From contig CAJQQW010000196.1 in NCBI GenBank assembly GCA_905480565.1, positions 1 to 9,327 of the forward strand: a stretch of DNA of 9,327 nucleotides. The letters are read 5' to 3'. This stretch comes from an uncultured Halioglobus sp. GTDB taxonomy: Bacteria > Pseudomonadota > Gammaproteobacteria > Pseudomonadales > Halieaceae. The position numbers and the translations under genes are program-made. Under the pieces are notes generated by a model. The model was not told the origin of the DNA. It made no database searches and saw only the letters and a list, made by a program, of their open reading frames with translations. The stretch's first letter is position 1; each line of letters starts with the position of its first letter. Of this stretch, positions 1 through 6,473 are shown piece by piece.

Positions 1-128
1 TAGAAAAAAACCAGGCCGTACTTACCGGACATAGCCTCCGACCGCTTGTAAGAATCAACGATTTCTCCGGTACCAAGTACTGCTGCGACATCAAAATCCG
101 GTGCTGGCTTGCCAACTAAAACGCCCAT
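1..128 (-). CDS. 2-Cys peroxiredoxin (AhpC/Prx1 type), N-terminal part
   Basis: Only the first 42 codons are present; the gene continues past the left edge. The protein begins MGVLVGKPAPDF and reaches GKYGLVFF. This is the typical start of typical 2-Cys peroxiredoxins: the GKPAPDF strand, then the K-Y-x-V-x-F-F strand that precedes the peroxidatic Cys loop. That Cys (usually in a FVCPTE-type motif) lies outside the window, so catalytic competence cannot be judged. Family knowledge: these cytosolic enzymes reduce H2O2 and organic hydroperoxides with thiols supplied by AhpF or thioredoxin. The start is supported by a near-perfect Shine-Dalgarno (AGGAGGA, plus-strand 135-141) about 6 nt upstream. 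It lies 153 nt downstream of grxD on the same strand, with an OxyR-like dyad in between, so it probably has its own peroxide-responsive promoter. AhpC-like versus other Prx subgroups cannot be separated from this fragment. Confidence 0.88.
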   Translation of the reverse strand, partial: MGVLVGKPAPDFDVAAVLGTGEIVDSYKRSEAMSGKYGLVFF

Positions 129-225
129 GTAGTTTCCTCCTATTAAAATTTATCAAAATATGCCCCCTGTTGCCGAGAGAGCTCCGGCGGACCGTAATAA
201 TAGCGGCCGTCATCACTGCAGGCTA

Positions 226-262
226 TTTAAATGTCGGTATAGCGTCGATAGGCAGACGCTAT
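226..262 (-). promoter_or_regulatory. Candidate OxyR-type operator upstream of the peroxiredoxin
   Basis: Read on the minus strand the tetranucleotides are ATAG (262-259), CTAT (251-248), ATAC (240-237) and TAAA (229-226), each separated by exactly 7 nt. The classical OxyR pattern is ATAG-N7-CTAT-N7-ATAG-N7-CTAT, so the match is 4/4, 4/4, 3/4 and 1/4. The inner T/A positions of the consensus are not matched. A possible -10 (TATTAT, plus-strand 197-202) lies about 24 nt beyond the site toward the gene, with no good -35, as expected of an activator-dependent promoter. The match is suggestive, and the gene it precedes is a standard OxyR target, but the same bases also form a strong inverted repeat that could act as an RNA hairpin after grxD. 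Confidence 0.35.
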
Positions 263-266
263 TACC
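236..266 (-). terminator. Inverted repeat after grxD, possible weak terminator
   Basis: ATAGCGTC (239-246) and GACGCTAT (255-262) form an 8-bp perfect stem with an 8-nt loop. GGT (236-238) and ACC (264-266) extend it by 3 bp past a single bulged base at 263. In the grxD direction it begins 15 nt after the stop codon. There is no proper U-tract after the stem (only ATTTAAAT several bases on), so it is a poor intrinsic terminator. The dyad overlaps the OxyR-like site, which is the competing explanation. Confidence 0.25.
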
Positions 267-281
267 TGCCAAATCGAGGCA

Positions 282-599
282 TCAGGCAGGGCCCTTGTCC
301 TTGATCAGGGTTTGCAACTCGCCGCTGTCAAACATTTCGGAGACAATATCGCAGCCACCAATGAGCTCACCATCTATCCATAGTTGAGGAAAGGTGGGCC
401 AGTTGGCGTATTCTGGAAGCGTGGCGCGAATATCCGGGTTGGACAGTATGTCCACGTAGGCGAAGCGCTCGCCGCAGGCCATCAGCACCTCCACGGTCCG
501 CGCAGAGAAACCACACTGCGGCTGATTGGGAGAGCCTTTCATATACAGCAAAATCGTGTTGTTGCTGATCTGGTCTTTGATCGTCTCGATTGTGTCCAT
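282..599 (-). CDS. grxD: Monothiol glutaredoxin (Grx4/GrxD family)
   Basis: The 105-residue product has the single-domain length normal for bacterial monothiol glutaredoxins. It carries the diagnostic CGFS active site at residues 29-32, preceded by K21-G22-S23-P24 and Q28. Also present are the WPTFPQ segment with the cis-proline (about 67-72) that contacts glutathione and the GGCDI segment (81-85). Family knowledge: cytosolic CGFS glutaredoxins bind a [2Fe-2S] cluster through the active-site Cys and glutathione, usually as a homodimer or with BolA proteins. They traffic iron-sulfur clusters rather than act as general disulfide reductases. The ATG start has an AGGAAA Shine-Dalgarno (plus-strand 604-609) a short distance upstream. 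The gene is divergent from argD and upstream of the peroxiredoxin on the same strand. Identification is firm; which apo-proteins it serves is not visible. Confidence 0.96.
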   Translation of the reverse strand: MDTIETIKDQISNNTILLYMKGSPNQPQCGFSARTVEVLMACGERFAYVDILSNPDIRATLPEYANWPTFPQLWIDGELIGGCDIVSEMFDSGELQTLIKDKGPA

Positions 600-682
600 C
601 TTGTTTCCTGTCTTGGTACGGCCTCACGTGGCCTTCACAGCGAATTTTTCGGCCCGATAGTCTACCCTATTATCCCGGCAGT

Positions 683-691
683 TTGTCCACA
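683..691 (+). promoter_or_regulatory. DnaA-box-like nonamer, one mismatch
   Basis: TTGTCCACA differs from the consensus DnaA box TTATCCACA at one position (G for A at position 3). It sits alone in the grxD-argD divergent region. A single one-mismatch nonamer is easily expected by chance, so it is recorded mainly because perfect boxes occur upstream of nrdA in the same window. Confidence 0.15.
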
Positions 692-767
692 ATAGGTGTA
701 GGGGGTTGATTCCGCTGCCTGCAGGATCCCGCCTTCACAGACCGGGCTTGGTGCAGCAACCAACACA

Positions 768-796
768 TTGCCAATTTCACCTCGCAACGCTATCAT
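768..796 (+). promoter_or_regulatory. Sigma70-type promoter for argD-argF
   Basis: TTGCCA (768-773) and TATCAT (791-796) are separated by exactly 17 nt; each hexamer has two mismatches to TTGACA/TATAAT. Transcription would start near 803, giving a leader of about 50 nt before the argD ATG. No convincing E. coli-type ArgR box is visible around it. Confidence 0.5.
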
Positions 797-807
797 TGCC
801 TGTTTAC

Positions 808-837
808 CGGCAGCTATCGCTGCCGTTTTGCGTTTTT
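808..837 (+). terminator. Terminator-like hairpin in the argD leader
   Basis: CGGCAGC (808-814) and GCTGCCG (819-825) form a perfect 7-bp GC-rich stem with a TATC tetraloop. It is followed directly by TTTT, GCG and TTTTT (826-837). This has the form of an intrinsic terminator, yet it lies immediately before the argD Shine-Dalgarno (AGGGAGG, 838-844). If the promoter at 768-796 is used, the stem starts only about 5 nt into the transcript. It could then be a 5' stabilising stem-loop rather than a terminator. It could instead end or attenuate a transcript initiated further upstream. Confidence 0.4.
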
Positions 838-851
838 AGGGAGGCCGAATC

Positions 852-2018
852 ATGTCGGCGCTAATGCAAACCTATGCCAGGTTGCCCGTGACGTTCAGTC
901 ATGGCGAGGGAGTCTACCTCTTCGATACCGAAGGGCGGCGCTACCTCGACGGCATCTCGGGCATCGGCGTCAACGCTCTGGGCCACGCTCACCCGGCGGT
1001 GACCGCCGCGATAACACAGCAGGCCGACAAGCTGGTGCACAGCTCCAACCTGTATCGCATCAGCACGCAGGAAGAACTCGCCGACTCCCTCACCAAGCTG
1101 GCCGGAATGGACAACGTCTTTTTTGGCAATTCCGGTGCCGAGGCGAACGAGGCCGCCATCAAGCTGGCCCGACTGCATGGCCACCACCAGGGCATCAAGC
1201 AGCCCGCCATCGTCGTGCTGGAGGGCGCATTCCACGGCCGCACACTCGCCACCCTGAGCGCTACTGGTAACCGCAAGATTCAGGCTGGCTTTGAGCCGCT
1301 TGTGGGTGGCTTCATCCGCGCGCCCGCTAACAACATAGAAGCGCTTAGCCAGATTGCCAACAATAACCCTGACGTGGTCGCTTTTCTGGCGGAGCCCATA
1401 CAGGGCGAGGGCGGCGTCAATGTGCTCAGTACTGACTATCTCCTGGCGGCCCGGGAAATTTGCTCCGACAACAACTGGTTGCTCATGCTGGACGAGGTGC
1501 AAACGGGTAACGGCCGCACGGGAACCCCCTTTGCCTGCCAGGGAATCGGACTTGAAGCCGATGTTATTACTACAGCCAAAGGTCTTGGCAACGGCGTGCC
1601 TATTGGGGCCTGTATGGCCCGAGGCCACGCCGCAAGCATACTGGGCGCCGGACAGCACGGCTCGACCTTTGGCGGCAACCCTCTGGCCTGCGCGGCGGGA
1701 CTCGCAGTGCTCAACACGATTGCCAAAGACTCACTTTGCGCTAACGCGGCGAATATGGGCCAGTTGATCAAGGATGTGCTGCAGGCAGAACTCAGGGATA
1801 ACCACCGGGTGAGGGACATACGTGGCCGCGGCCTGATGATCGGCATACAGTTACATCGAGACTGCGGCGAACTGGTAGCACGAGGCCTCGACGCCGGCCT
1901 GCTGATAAACGTCGCCGGTGGCAGCACGGTGCGCTTGTTGCCACCGTTGGTCATTAATGAACAAGAAAGCCGCGAATTGGCCGCCGGCGTAGCCGCGCTG
2001 ATTCGCAACTTCAACTGA
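852..2018 (+). CDS. argD: Acetylornithine aminotransferase
   Basis: The product is 388 residues, a normal length for this class-III PLP aminotransferase. It transfers an amino group from glutamate to N-acetylglutamate semialdehyde in arginine synthesis; many members also accept N-succinyl-diaminopimelate precursors in lysine synthesis. Visible family features are an N-terminal YLFDTEGRRYLD segment, the FFGNSGAEANEAAIK phosphate-binding region (about 90-104), AFHGRT, the AEPIQGEGG segment, and DEVQTGNGRTG with Asp214 for the PLP ring nitrogen. The Schiff-base lysine is Lys243 in TTAKGLGNG, and GSTFGGNPLAC (from about 271) follows. The start is fixed by an AGGGAGG Shine-Dalgarno (838-844) 7 nt upstream. 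argF follows after 30 nt, consistent with an operon. Function is clear as an acylornithine-type aminotransferase. A catabolic succinylornithine transaminase (AstC/AruC) is the main alternative, but pairing with argF favours biosynthesis. Confidence 0.95.
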   Translation: MSALMQTYARLPVTFSHGEGVYLFDTEGRRYLDGISGIGVNALGHAHPAVTAAITQQADKLVHSSNLYRISTQEELADSLTKLAGMDNVFFGNSGAEANEAAIKLARLHGHHQGIKQPAIVVLEGAFHGRTLATLSATGNRKIQAGFEPLVGGFIRAPANNIEALSQIANNNPDVVAFLAEPIQGEGGVNVLSTDYLLAAREICSDNNWLLMLDEVQTGNGRTGTPFACQGIGLEADVITTAKGLGNGVPIGACMARGHAASILGAGQHGSTFGGNPLACAAGLAVLNTIAKDSLCANAANMGQLIKDVLQAELRDNHRVRDIRGRGLMIGIQLHRDCGELVARGLDAGLLINVAGGSTVRLLPPLVINEQESRELAAGVAALIRNFN

Positions 2019-2048
2019 TTCGTAGACAAAGACGTCCGGGAACTGCGC

Positions 2049-2966
2049 ATGTCGGATACTCGACACTTTTTAACACTGTTGGATTTCAGCCCTCATGAGC
2101 TGAGGCAGATTCTCGCTCGGGCCGCGGAAATGAAACGGGCCCATTATGCGGGCGACGACCAGCGGGATTTCCCCGGGGTCACTCTGGGGATGATATTTGC
2201 GAAGTCTTCCACTCGCACCCGGGTCTCCTTTGAGGCGGGCATGACACAGTTGGGCGGCCACGCCCTCTTTCTTTCACCGGAGGACACTCAGCTGGGGCGG
2301 GGCGAACCGGTTGACGACAGCGCCCGGGTGATTTCCGCCATGGTAGATATCGTCATGATTCGCACTTATGAGCACGATATCGTGGAACGCTTCGCGGCTC
2401 ATTCCACCGTACCCGTCATCAATGGCCTGACCGATGATTTTCACCCCTGCCAACTGCTGGCGGATATGCAAACCTGGTTCGAACACCGGGGAGATATCGC
2501 AGGCCGCAGCGTATGTTGGGTAGGCGACGGTAACAATATGTGCCAGTCCTATATCAATGCGGCCCGCCAGTTCGATTTCGAACTGCGCATCGCATGCCCA
2601 CCAACCTTTGAGCCGGACAAACGACTACTCGACGCCAACAGTGGCCGGGTGCGCATCGAACACGACCCGGCGTCAGCCGTCAGGGATGCCGACCTGGTCG
2701 TCACCGATGTGTGGGCATCTATGGGGCAGGAAAACGAGCAAACCAGGCGCGCTGCGCTGTTCGCACCCTACCAGGTCAATGCGGAGCTGATGAGCCACGC
2801 CGCCGGCGACGCCCTCTATATGCACTGCCTGCCCGCCCATAGAGGCGAGGAAATCAGCGCAGAATTGATGGATTCGCCCGATACTGTGATCTGGAACGAG
2901 GCAGAAAACCGGTTGCACGCGCAGAAAGCGCTGATGGAAGCGTTACTCCTCGCCAATCGTCGCTAA
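2049..2966 (+). CDS. argF: Ornithine carbamoyltransferase (anabolic)
   Basis: The product is 305 residues, the typical OTCase length. It condenses ornithine with carbamoyl phosphate to citrulline in the cytosol, normally as a trimer. The carbamoyl-phosphate loop S53-S54-T55-R56-T57-R58 is intact, as are H132-P133-C134-Q135, the ornithine-binding DVWASMGQE stretch (220-228) and the catalytic H259-C260-L261-P262 followed by AHRGEE. The SMG loop and HCLP motif distinguish it from aspartate carbamoyltransferase. The ATG lies 30 nt after the argD stop with a weak GGGAA (2038-2042) as ribosome site, suggesting translation linked to argD. No clear intrinsic terminator follows; the next 566 nt are non-coding. 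The single short gene next to argD suits the anabolic enzyme rather than the arginine-deiminase (arcB) type, an inference from context. Confidence 0.95.
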   Translation: MSDTRHFLTLLDFSPHELRQILARAAEMKRAHYAGDDQRDFPGVTLGMIFAKSSTRTRVSFEAGMTQLGGHALFLSPEDTQLGRGEPVDDSARVISAMVDIVMIRTYEHDIVERFAAHSTVPVINGLTDDFHPCQLLADMQTWFEHRGDIAGRSVCWVGDGNNMCQSYINAARQFDFELRIACPPTFEPDKRLLDANSGRVRIEHDPASAVRDADLVVTDVWASMGQENEQTRRAALFAPYQVNAELMSHAAGDALYMHCLPAHRGEEISAELMDSPDTVIWNEAENRLHAQKALMEALLLANRR

Positions 2967-3080
2967 CTGCCGCGTCAACGCCGCCAGCTGGACGGACCTG
3001 GGCCCTGCGCTGTCTTCAGGAGCACATCATTCACGCGCGGTACGCTGCCATAACAGCTGCATAAGTCAGATAGTGGCAGG

Positions 3081-3089
3081 TTATCCACA
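3081..3089 (+). promoter_or_regulatory. DnaA box 1, perfect consensus
   Basis: TTATCCACA matches the strong (R1-type) DnaA box exactly. It lies about 450 nt upstream of the nrdA start and in the same orientation as the second perfect box at 3268. DnaA is known to bind upstream of E. coli nrdAB and influence its transcription, so a regulatory role here is reasonable, though binding is inferred from sequence alone. Confidence 0.6.
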
Positions 3090-3140
3090 GCCGTTAGCGT
3101 GCGCTGGGGATGAGTTGAAATGCTTTTCGGCTATATGCAG

Positions 3141-3168
3141 AGTATTTTTTATAAAAATTAATTTTTTC
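3141..3168. other. AT-rich tract between the DnaA boxes
   Basis: The 28 nt from AGTATTTTTT through TTTTTTCG contain almost only A and T, in clear contrast to the GC-rich surroundings. It may be an UP-element, a bent or IHF/Fis-type region or an easily melted segment. An AT-rich element has been reported to matter in the E. coli nrdAB promoter; correspondence here is inference. Confidence 0.4.
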
Positions 3169-3171
3169 GCC

Positions 3172-3205
3172 CGCCGCAGCGCATCGTTCTTACGTCCTTG
3201 CGGCG
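3172..3205. repeat. 7-bp inverted repeat upstream of nrdA
   Basis: CGCCGCA (3172-3178) and TGCGGCG (3199-3205) are perfect complements around a 20-nt loop. No U-tract follows on the plus strand. It could be a protein-binding dyad or an RNA stem if transcription starts upstream; a terminator is unlikely. Confidence 0.35.
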
Positions 3206-3267
3206 ACAGCCACGCAGATAAAGGGTTCTCGGGTTAGCATGTGCAGACTCACCCTACTTTCAACAAG

Positions 3268-3276
3268 TTATCCACA
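3268..3276 (+). promoter_or_regulatory. DnaA box 2, perfect consensus
   Basis: A second exact TTATCCACA, 187 nt from the first and in the same orientation. It sits just upstream of the candidate -35 at 3299 and about 80 nt from the first NrdR-like box, a position suited to activating or modulating nrdA transcription. Confidence 0.6.
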
Positions 3277-3298
3277 AAATAAACCCAGCCTCATACCC

Positions 3299-3327
3299 TT
3301 GCATTGGACGCGAACGCGCATTATCTT
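3299..3327 (+). promoter_or_regulatory. Candidate nrdA promoter
   Basis: TTGCAT (3299-3304) and TATCTT (3322-3327) are spaced by 17 nt. A second possibility is TTGAGT (3332-3337) with CATATT (3354-3359) at 16 nt, whose -10 would overlap the first NrdR-like box. Either would place the NrdR-like sites at or downstream of the start point, as expected for repression. Neither is strong by eye. Confidence 0.3.
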
Positions 3328-3347
3328 GTACTTGAGTGAAGCATATA

Positions 3348-3363
3348 CCCCTACATATTGGGT
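3348..3363. promoter_or_regulatory. NrdR box 1 (candidate)
   Basis: The 16-mer CCCCTACATATTGGGT has the core C-T-A-N-A-T-A-T-T-G of the NrdR palindrome (consensus near ACACWATATATWGTGT). The flanks are CCC/GGG instead of ACA/TGT but still symmetric: ATACCC (3345-3350) and GGGTAT (3360-3365) are perfect inverted arms. NrdR is the ATP-cone repressor of ribonucleotide reductase genes, so its presence before nrdA is expected. Confidence 0.55.
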
Positions 3364-3391
3364 ATAGCGGCTAAAAAACGAACAAAAAAAG

Positions 3392-3407
3392 ACACTACAA
3401 TTAGCCG
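3392..3407. promoter_or_regulatory. NrdR box 2 (candidate)
   Basis: ACACTACAATTAGCCG has a consensus left half (ACACTACA) and a weaker right half that keeps the core TAG. Its centre is 44 nt from that of box 1, about four helical turns. NrdR boxes commonly occur as in-phase pairs, which supports the call even though the right half is degenerate. Confidence 0.4.
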
Positions 3408-3523
3408 TCGAAGCAGGGATACCCTCCCGACAACCACATCGCGGGTCATGCACTCTGCGGTTGTTGTGTCGCGGAATCAGGACCTTTGCCAAGCGGATAA
3501 CTAACAACAAACGCCGGCACTTC

Positions 3524-3527
3524 GGAG
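3524..3527 (+). promoter_or_regulatory. Ribosome binding site fixing the nrdA start
   Basis: GGAG lies 5 nt before ATG at 3533. The same frame is open further upstream to a TTG at 3461, but those 24 codons lack a comparable site and resemble non-coding leader, so the ATG at 3533 is preferred. Confidence 0.7.
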
Positions 3528-3532
3528 ACCAT

Positions 3533-6415
3533 ATGCAGACAGATACCACCCCCGGCGGCACTGCCGCCGAAGCGACCACCCCAACTCATCAGGCCGGCGT
3601 CAGCAGCGCGATCGCCGCAACCGCGCCCGGACAACTGCGCGTCATCAAACGCAACGGCACAGTAGTGCCCTTTGAGGCCAGCAAAATCTCTGTCGCCATC
3701 ACCAAGGCATTTCTCGCGGTAGAAGGCGGCACCGCGGCGGCCTCCAGCCGTATTCACGAGACGGTCGCCCAACTAACCGACATGGTGGAGGCGATTTTTA
3801 TGCGTCGTATGCCATCCGGCGGCACCATTCACATGGAGGATATCCAGGACCAGGTAGAACTCGCCCTGATGCGCTCCGGCGAGCACAAGGTCGCGCGGGA
3901 TTACGTCATCTACCGAGAGCAGCAGGCGCAAAAGCGCGCTGCCAAGCTGGCCTTACCTTCCGCCATCCAGCAAGTGGCCAACAGTATCTCTGTGGTTCAG
4001 GCAGACGGCAGCAAAGCCCCGTTGGACATCGACAGACTGCATACGATCGTCAGCGAGGCCTGCTTTGAGCTATCAGACGTCAGTGAAGCAGAAATCCTCG
4101 ATGAGGCCCTGAAAAACCTCTATGACGGGGTAAGCCAGGCGGAACTCAGCACCTCGCTGGTTATTACCGCGCGCACACTTATCGAGCAGGAGCCCAATTA
4201 CACTTTTGTCGCCGCTCGCCTGTTGTGCGACAACCTGCGCAGCGAGGCCCTGAACTTCCTTGGCATCGCGAACAGCGCAACCCAGCACGACATGGCCGCG
4301 CTGTACGCAAGAGCACTGCCCGCCTACATCGATAGAGGCATAGAACTTGAATTGGTGGCGCCGACACTGCGGGATTTCGACCTGCAACGCCTGGGCGAAG
4401 CCTTATTGCCGGAACGCGACCTGCAGTTCACCTACCTCGGCTTGCAGACCCTGTACGACCGCTATTTTATTCATAGCGACGACACCCGCATCGAACTGCC
4501 GCAGATTTTCTTCATGCGGGTCGCCATGGGCCTCGCCGTGGAAGAACCGGACAAGAACGCACGGGCCATTGAGTTCTACGAGTTGCTGTCGTCCTTCGAC
4601 TACATGAGTTCCACCCCGACCCTGTTCAATGCCGGCACCCTGCGTCCGCAACTGTCATCCTGCTACCTGACCACGGTACCGGACGACCTGCACGGCATCT
4701 ACGGTGCCATCCAGGACAACGCCATGCTCTCCAAGTTCGCCGGAGGCCTCGGTAATGACTGGACACCGGTACGTGCATTAGGAGCTTATATTAAAGGCAC
4801 CAACGGCAAATCGCAGGGCGTCGTGCCCTTCCTCAAGGTGGTCAACGATACCGCCGTGGCCGTAAACCAGGGTGGCAAGCGCAAAGGCGCCGTGTGCGCC
4901 TACCTGGAAACCTGGCATCTGGACGTCGAGGAGTTCGTGGAATTGCGTAAGAACACCGGTGACGACCGCCGCCGCACCCATGACATGAACACTGCCAACT
5001 GGATTCCCGACCTGTTTATGAAACGGGTTTTTGAGGACGGTGACTGGACCCTGTTTTCGCCCAATGATACTCCTGATCTGCATGACCTTTACGGCACGGC
5101 TTTCGAGAAGCGCTATAACGAATACGAGGCCATGACACACGACGGCAGCATGAAACTTTACAAGACCGTGAAGGCGCAGAATCTGTGGCGTAAAATGTTG
5201 GGCATGTTGTTTGAAACGGGTCATCCCTGGATGACCTTCAAAGATCCCTGCAACCTGCGATCACCGCAGCAGCACGTGGGCGTAGTTCACTCCTCAAACC
5301 TGTGTACCGAGATCACTCTGAATACCAACAAGGACGAAATCGCGGTCTGCAACCTGGGCTCTGTCAATCTGCCCCAGCACATCGACGAAAACGGCCTTAA
5401 TCTCGAGAAACTACAGAAGACAGTGCGCACCGCAGTGCGCATGCTCGACAACGTGGTCGACATCAACTACTACTCCGTGCCTCAGGCAAAGAACTCCAAC
5501 CTGCTGCATCGTCCAGTGGGACTCGGTCTGATGGGGTTCCAGGATGCCCTGTACAAGCAGCACATAGCCTACGGCTCAGGGGGAGCGGTCGAGTTCGCCG
5601 ACCGCTCGATGGAAGCAATCAGCTACTACGCTATCCAGTCTTCCAGCGAGCTCGCTGAGGAACGGGGTGCCTACTCCAGCTACGAAGGCTCACTTTGGAG
5701 CCAGGGCATCTTCCCGCTGGACTCACTGAACAAATTGATCGACGAACGCGGCGAGCAATACATTCAGGTAGACAAGTCTCATACCCTGGACTGGGATGGC
5801 TTGCGTGACATGGTGAAAGCCCGTGGCATGCGTAACTCCAATGTGATGGCCATTGCGCCAACAGCCACTATCGCCAACATCACTGGCGTATCGCAGTCTA
5901 TCGAGCCCACCTATCAGAACCTGTACGTAAAATCGAACCTGTCGGGAGAGTTCACCGTAGTTAATCCCTACCTGGTAAGTGATTTGAAAGCCAAGGGGCT
6001 GTGGGATTCTGTCATGGTTAACGACCTCAAATACTACGATGGCAGTGTGCAGTCGATCGACCGGATACCGGAAGAACTGAAAGCTATTTACGCTAACGCT
6101 TTTGAGGTAGAACCGCGCTGGCTGGTGGAATCTGCCAGCCGTCGACAGAAGTGGATCGACCAGGCGCAGTCGCTGAACCTTTACATCAACAATGCCAGCG
6201 GTAAGAAACTGGATATTACTTATCGCATGGCCTGGCTGTGCGGACTGAAAACTACCTACTACCTGCGCTCACTGGCGGCAACCGGTACGGAGAAGTCCAC
6301 CATCGACACCGGCACATTGAACGCGGTATCCAGTGAAAGTGGAACCGAAAGGGGCCCGGCAGCGGTACCCGCAGCCTGCTCGCTGGACGACCCAGACTGT
6401 GAGGCGTGCCAATAA
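3533..6415 (+). CDS. nrdA: Class Ia ribonucleotide reductase, large (alpha) subunit
   Basis: The 960-residue cytosolic catalytic subunit reduces ribonucleoside diphosphates to deoxy forms with NrdB. After a low-complexity head (1-35) come two ATP-cone domains. Cone 1 (about 36-130) has the nucleotide-binding K39-R40-N41-G42. Cone 2 (about 150-235) has V155-Q156-A157-D158-G159, losing the KR pair, but keeps Y197-D198-G199. The barrel then shows C377 (E. coli C225), N589/C591/E593 (N437/C439/E441), C606 (C462) and the radical-path tyrosines Y909-Y910. It ends in a redox tail, C949 then D-C956-E-A-C959-Q. The double cone and length resemble Pseudomonas aeruginosa NrdA, where the first cone mediates dATP inhibition and the second is reported not to bind nucleotide. 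nrdB follows after 58 nt. NrdR and DnaA sites upstream suggest its control. Confidence 0.97.
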   Translation: MQTDTTPGGTAAEATTPTHQAGVSSAIAATAPGQLRVIKRNGTVVPFEASKISVAITKAFLAVEGGTAAASSRIHETVAQLTDMVEAIFMRRMPSGGTIHMEDIQDQVELALMRSGEHKVARDYVIYREQQAQKRAAKLALPSAIQQVANSISVVQADGSKAPLDIDRLHTIVSEACFELSDVSEAEILDEALKNLYDGVSQAELSTSLVITARTLIEQEPNYTFVAARLLCDNLRSEALNFLGIANSATQHDMAALYARALPAYIDRGIELELVAPTLRDFDLQRLGEALLPERDLQFTYLGLQTLYDRYFIHSDDTRIELPQIFFMRVAMGLAVEEPDKNARAIEFYELLSSFDYMSSTPTLFNAGTLRPQLSSCYLTTVPDDLHGIYGAIQDNAMLSKFAGGLGNDWTPVRALGAYIKGTNGKSQGVVPFLKVVNDTAVAVNQGGKRKGAVCAYLETWHLDVEEFVELRKNTGDDRRRTHDMNTANWIPDLFMKRVFEDGDWTLFSPNDTPDLHDLYGTAFEKRYNEYEAMTHDGSMKLYKTVKAQNLWRKMLGMLFETGHPWMTFKDPCNLRSPQQHVGVVHSSNLCTEITLNTNKDEIAVCNLGSVNLPQHIDENGLNLEKLQKTVRTAVRMLDNVVDINYYSVPQAKNSNLLHRPVGLGLMGFQDALYKQHIAYGSGGAVEFADRSMEAISYYAIQSSSELAEERGAYSSYEGSLWSQGIFPLDSLNKLIDERGEQYIQVDKSHTLDWDGLRDMVKARGMRNSNVMAIAPTATIANITGVSQSIEPTYQNLYVKSNLSGEFTVVNPYLVSDLKAKGLWDSVMVNDLKYYDGSVQSIDRIPEELKAIYANAFEVEPRWLVESASRRQKWIDQAQSLNLYINNASGKKLDITYRMAWLCGLKTTYYLRSLAATGTEKSTIDTGTLNAVSSESGTERGPAAVPAACSLDDPDCEACQ

Positions 6416-6473
6416 GCAAGTCTTCGGACATTACATAAACAACATCAATAACGGCAACCAGGAAGTAAGACAC

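Larger units (their letters stand above)
2967..3532 (+). other. Long regulatory intergenic region before nrdA
   Basis: These 566 nt hold no convincing gene on either strand. They contain two perfect DnaA boxes (3081-3089, 3268-3276), an AT tract (3141-3168), a 7-bp dyad (3172-3205), candidate promoter elements (3299-3327 and near 3332-3359) and two NrdR-box-like palindromes (3348-3363, 3392-3407). A long 5' leader then precedes nrdA. No intrinsic terminator for argF is evident in the first 100 nt. Confidence 0.6.

Noticed and set aside
384..695. Plus-strand 103-codon frame over grxD and the intergenic region
   Set aside because: It lies mostly antisense to grxD, whose CGFS motif and start are certain, and has no family resemblance.
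861..1658. 265-codon open frame opposite argD
   Set aside because: Antisense shadow of a well-identified aminotransferase, with no ribosome site or recognisable motif.
3061..3300. Replication origin (DnaA boxes plus AT-rich tract)
   Set aside because: Only two strong boxes 187 nt apart, no array and no dnaA, dnaN, gidA or rpmH neighbours. Position before nrdA fits transcriptional control better.
3429..3473. Possible leader hairpin or riboswitch before nrdA (ACAACC/GGTTGT arms)
   Set aside because: The stem is only about 6 bp with a large loop, with no known riboswitch signature; such pairing is expected by chance.
3461..3532. Upstream TTG start extending nrdA by 24 codons
   Set aside because: The extension has no good ribosome site, while ATG at 3533 has GGAG 5 nt upstream and gives 960 residues, in line with double-cone NrdA proteins.
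3268..3579. Minus-strand 103-codon frame across the nrdA leader
   Set aside because: It covers the DnaA and NrdR-like sites and the nrdA start. Its composition looks non-coding and no ribosome site supports it.
6333..6473. Longer nrdB reading frame starting inside the end of nrdA
   Set aside because: The upstream part is nrdA coding sequence in another frame. ATG at 6474 has AGGAAG at good spacing and begins with the family's MLSWD.
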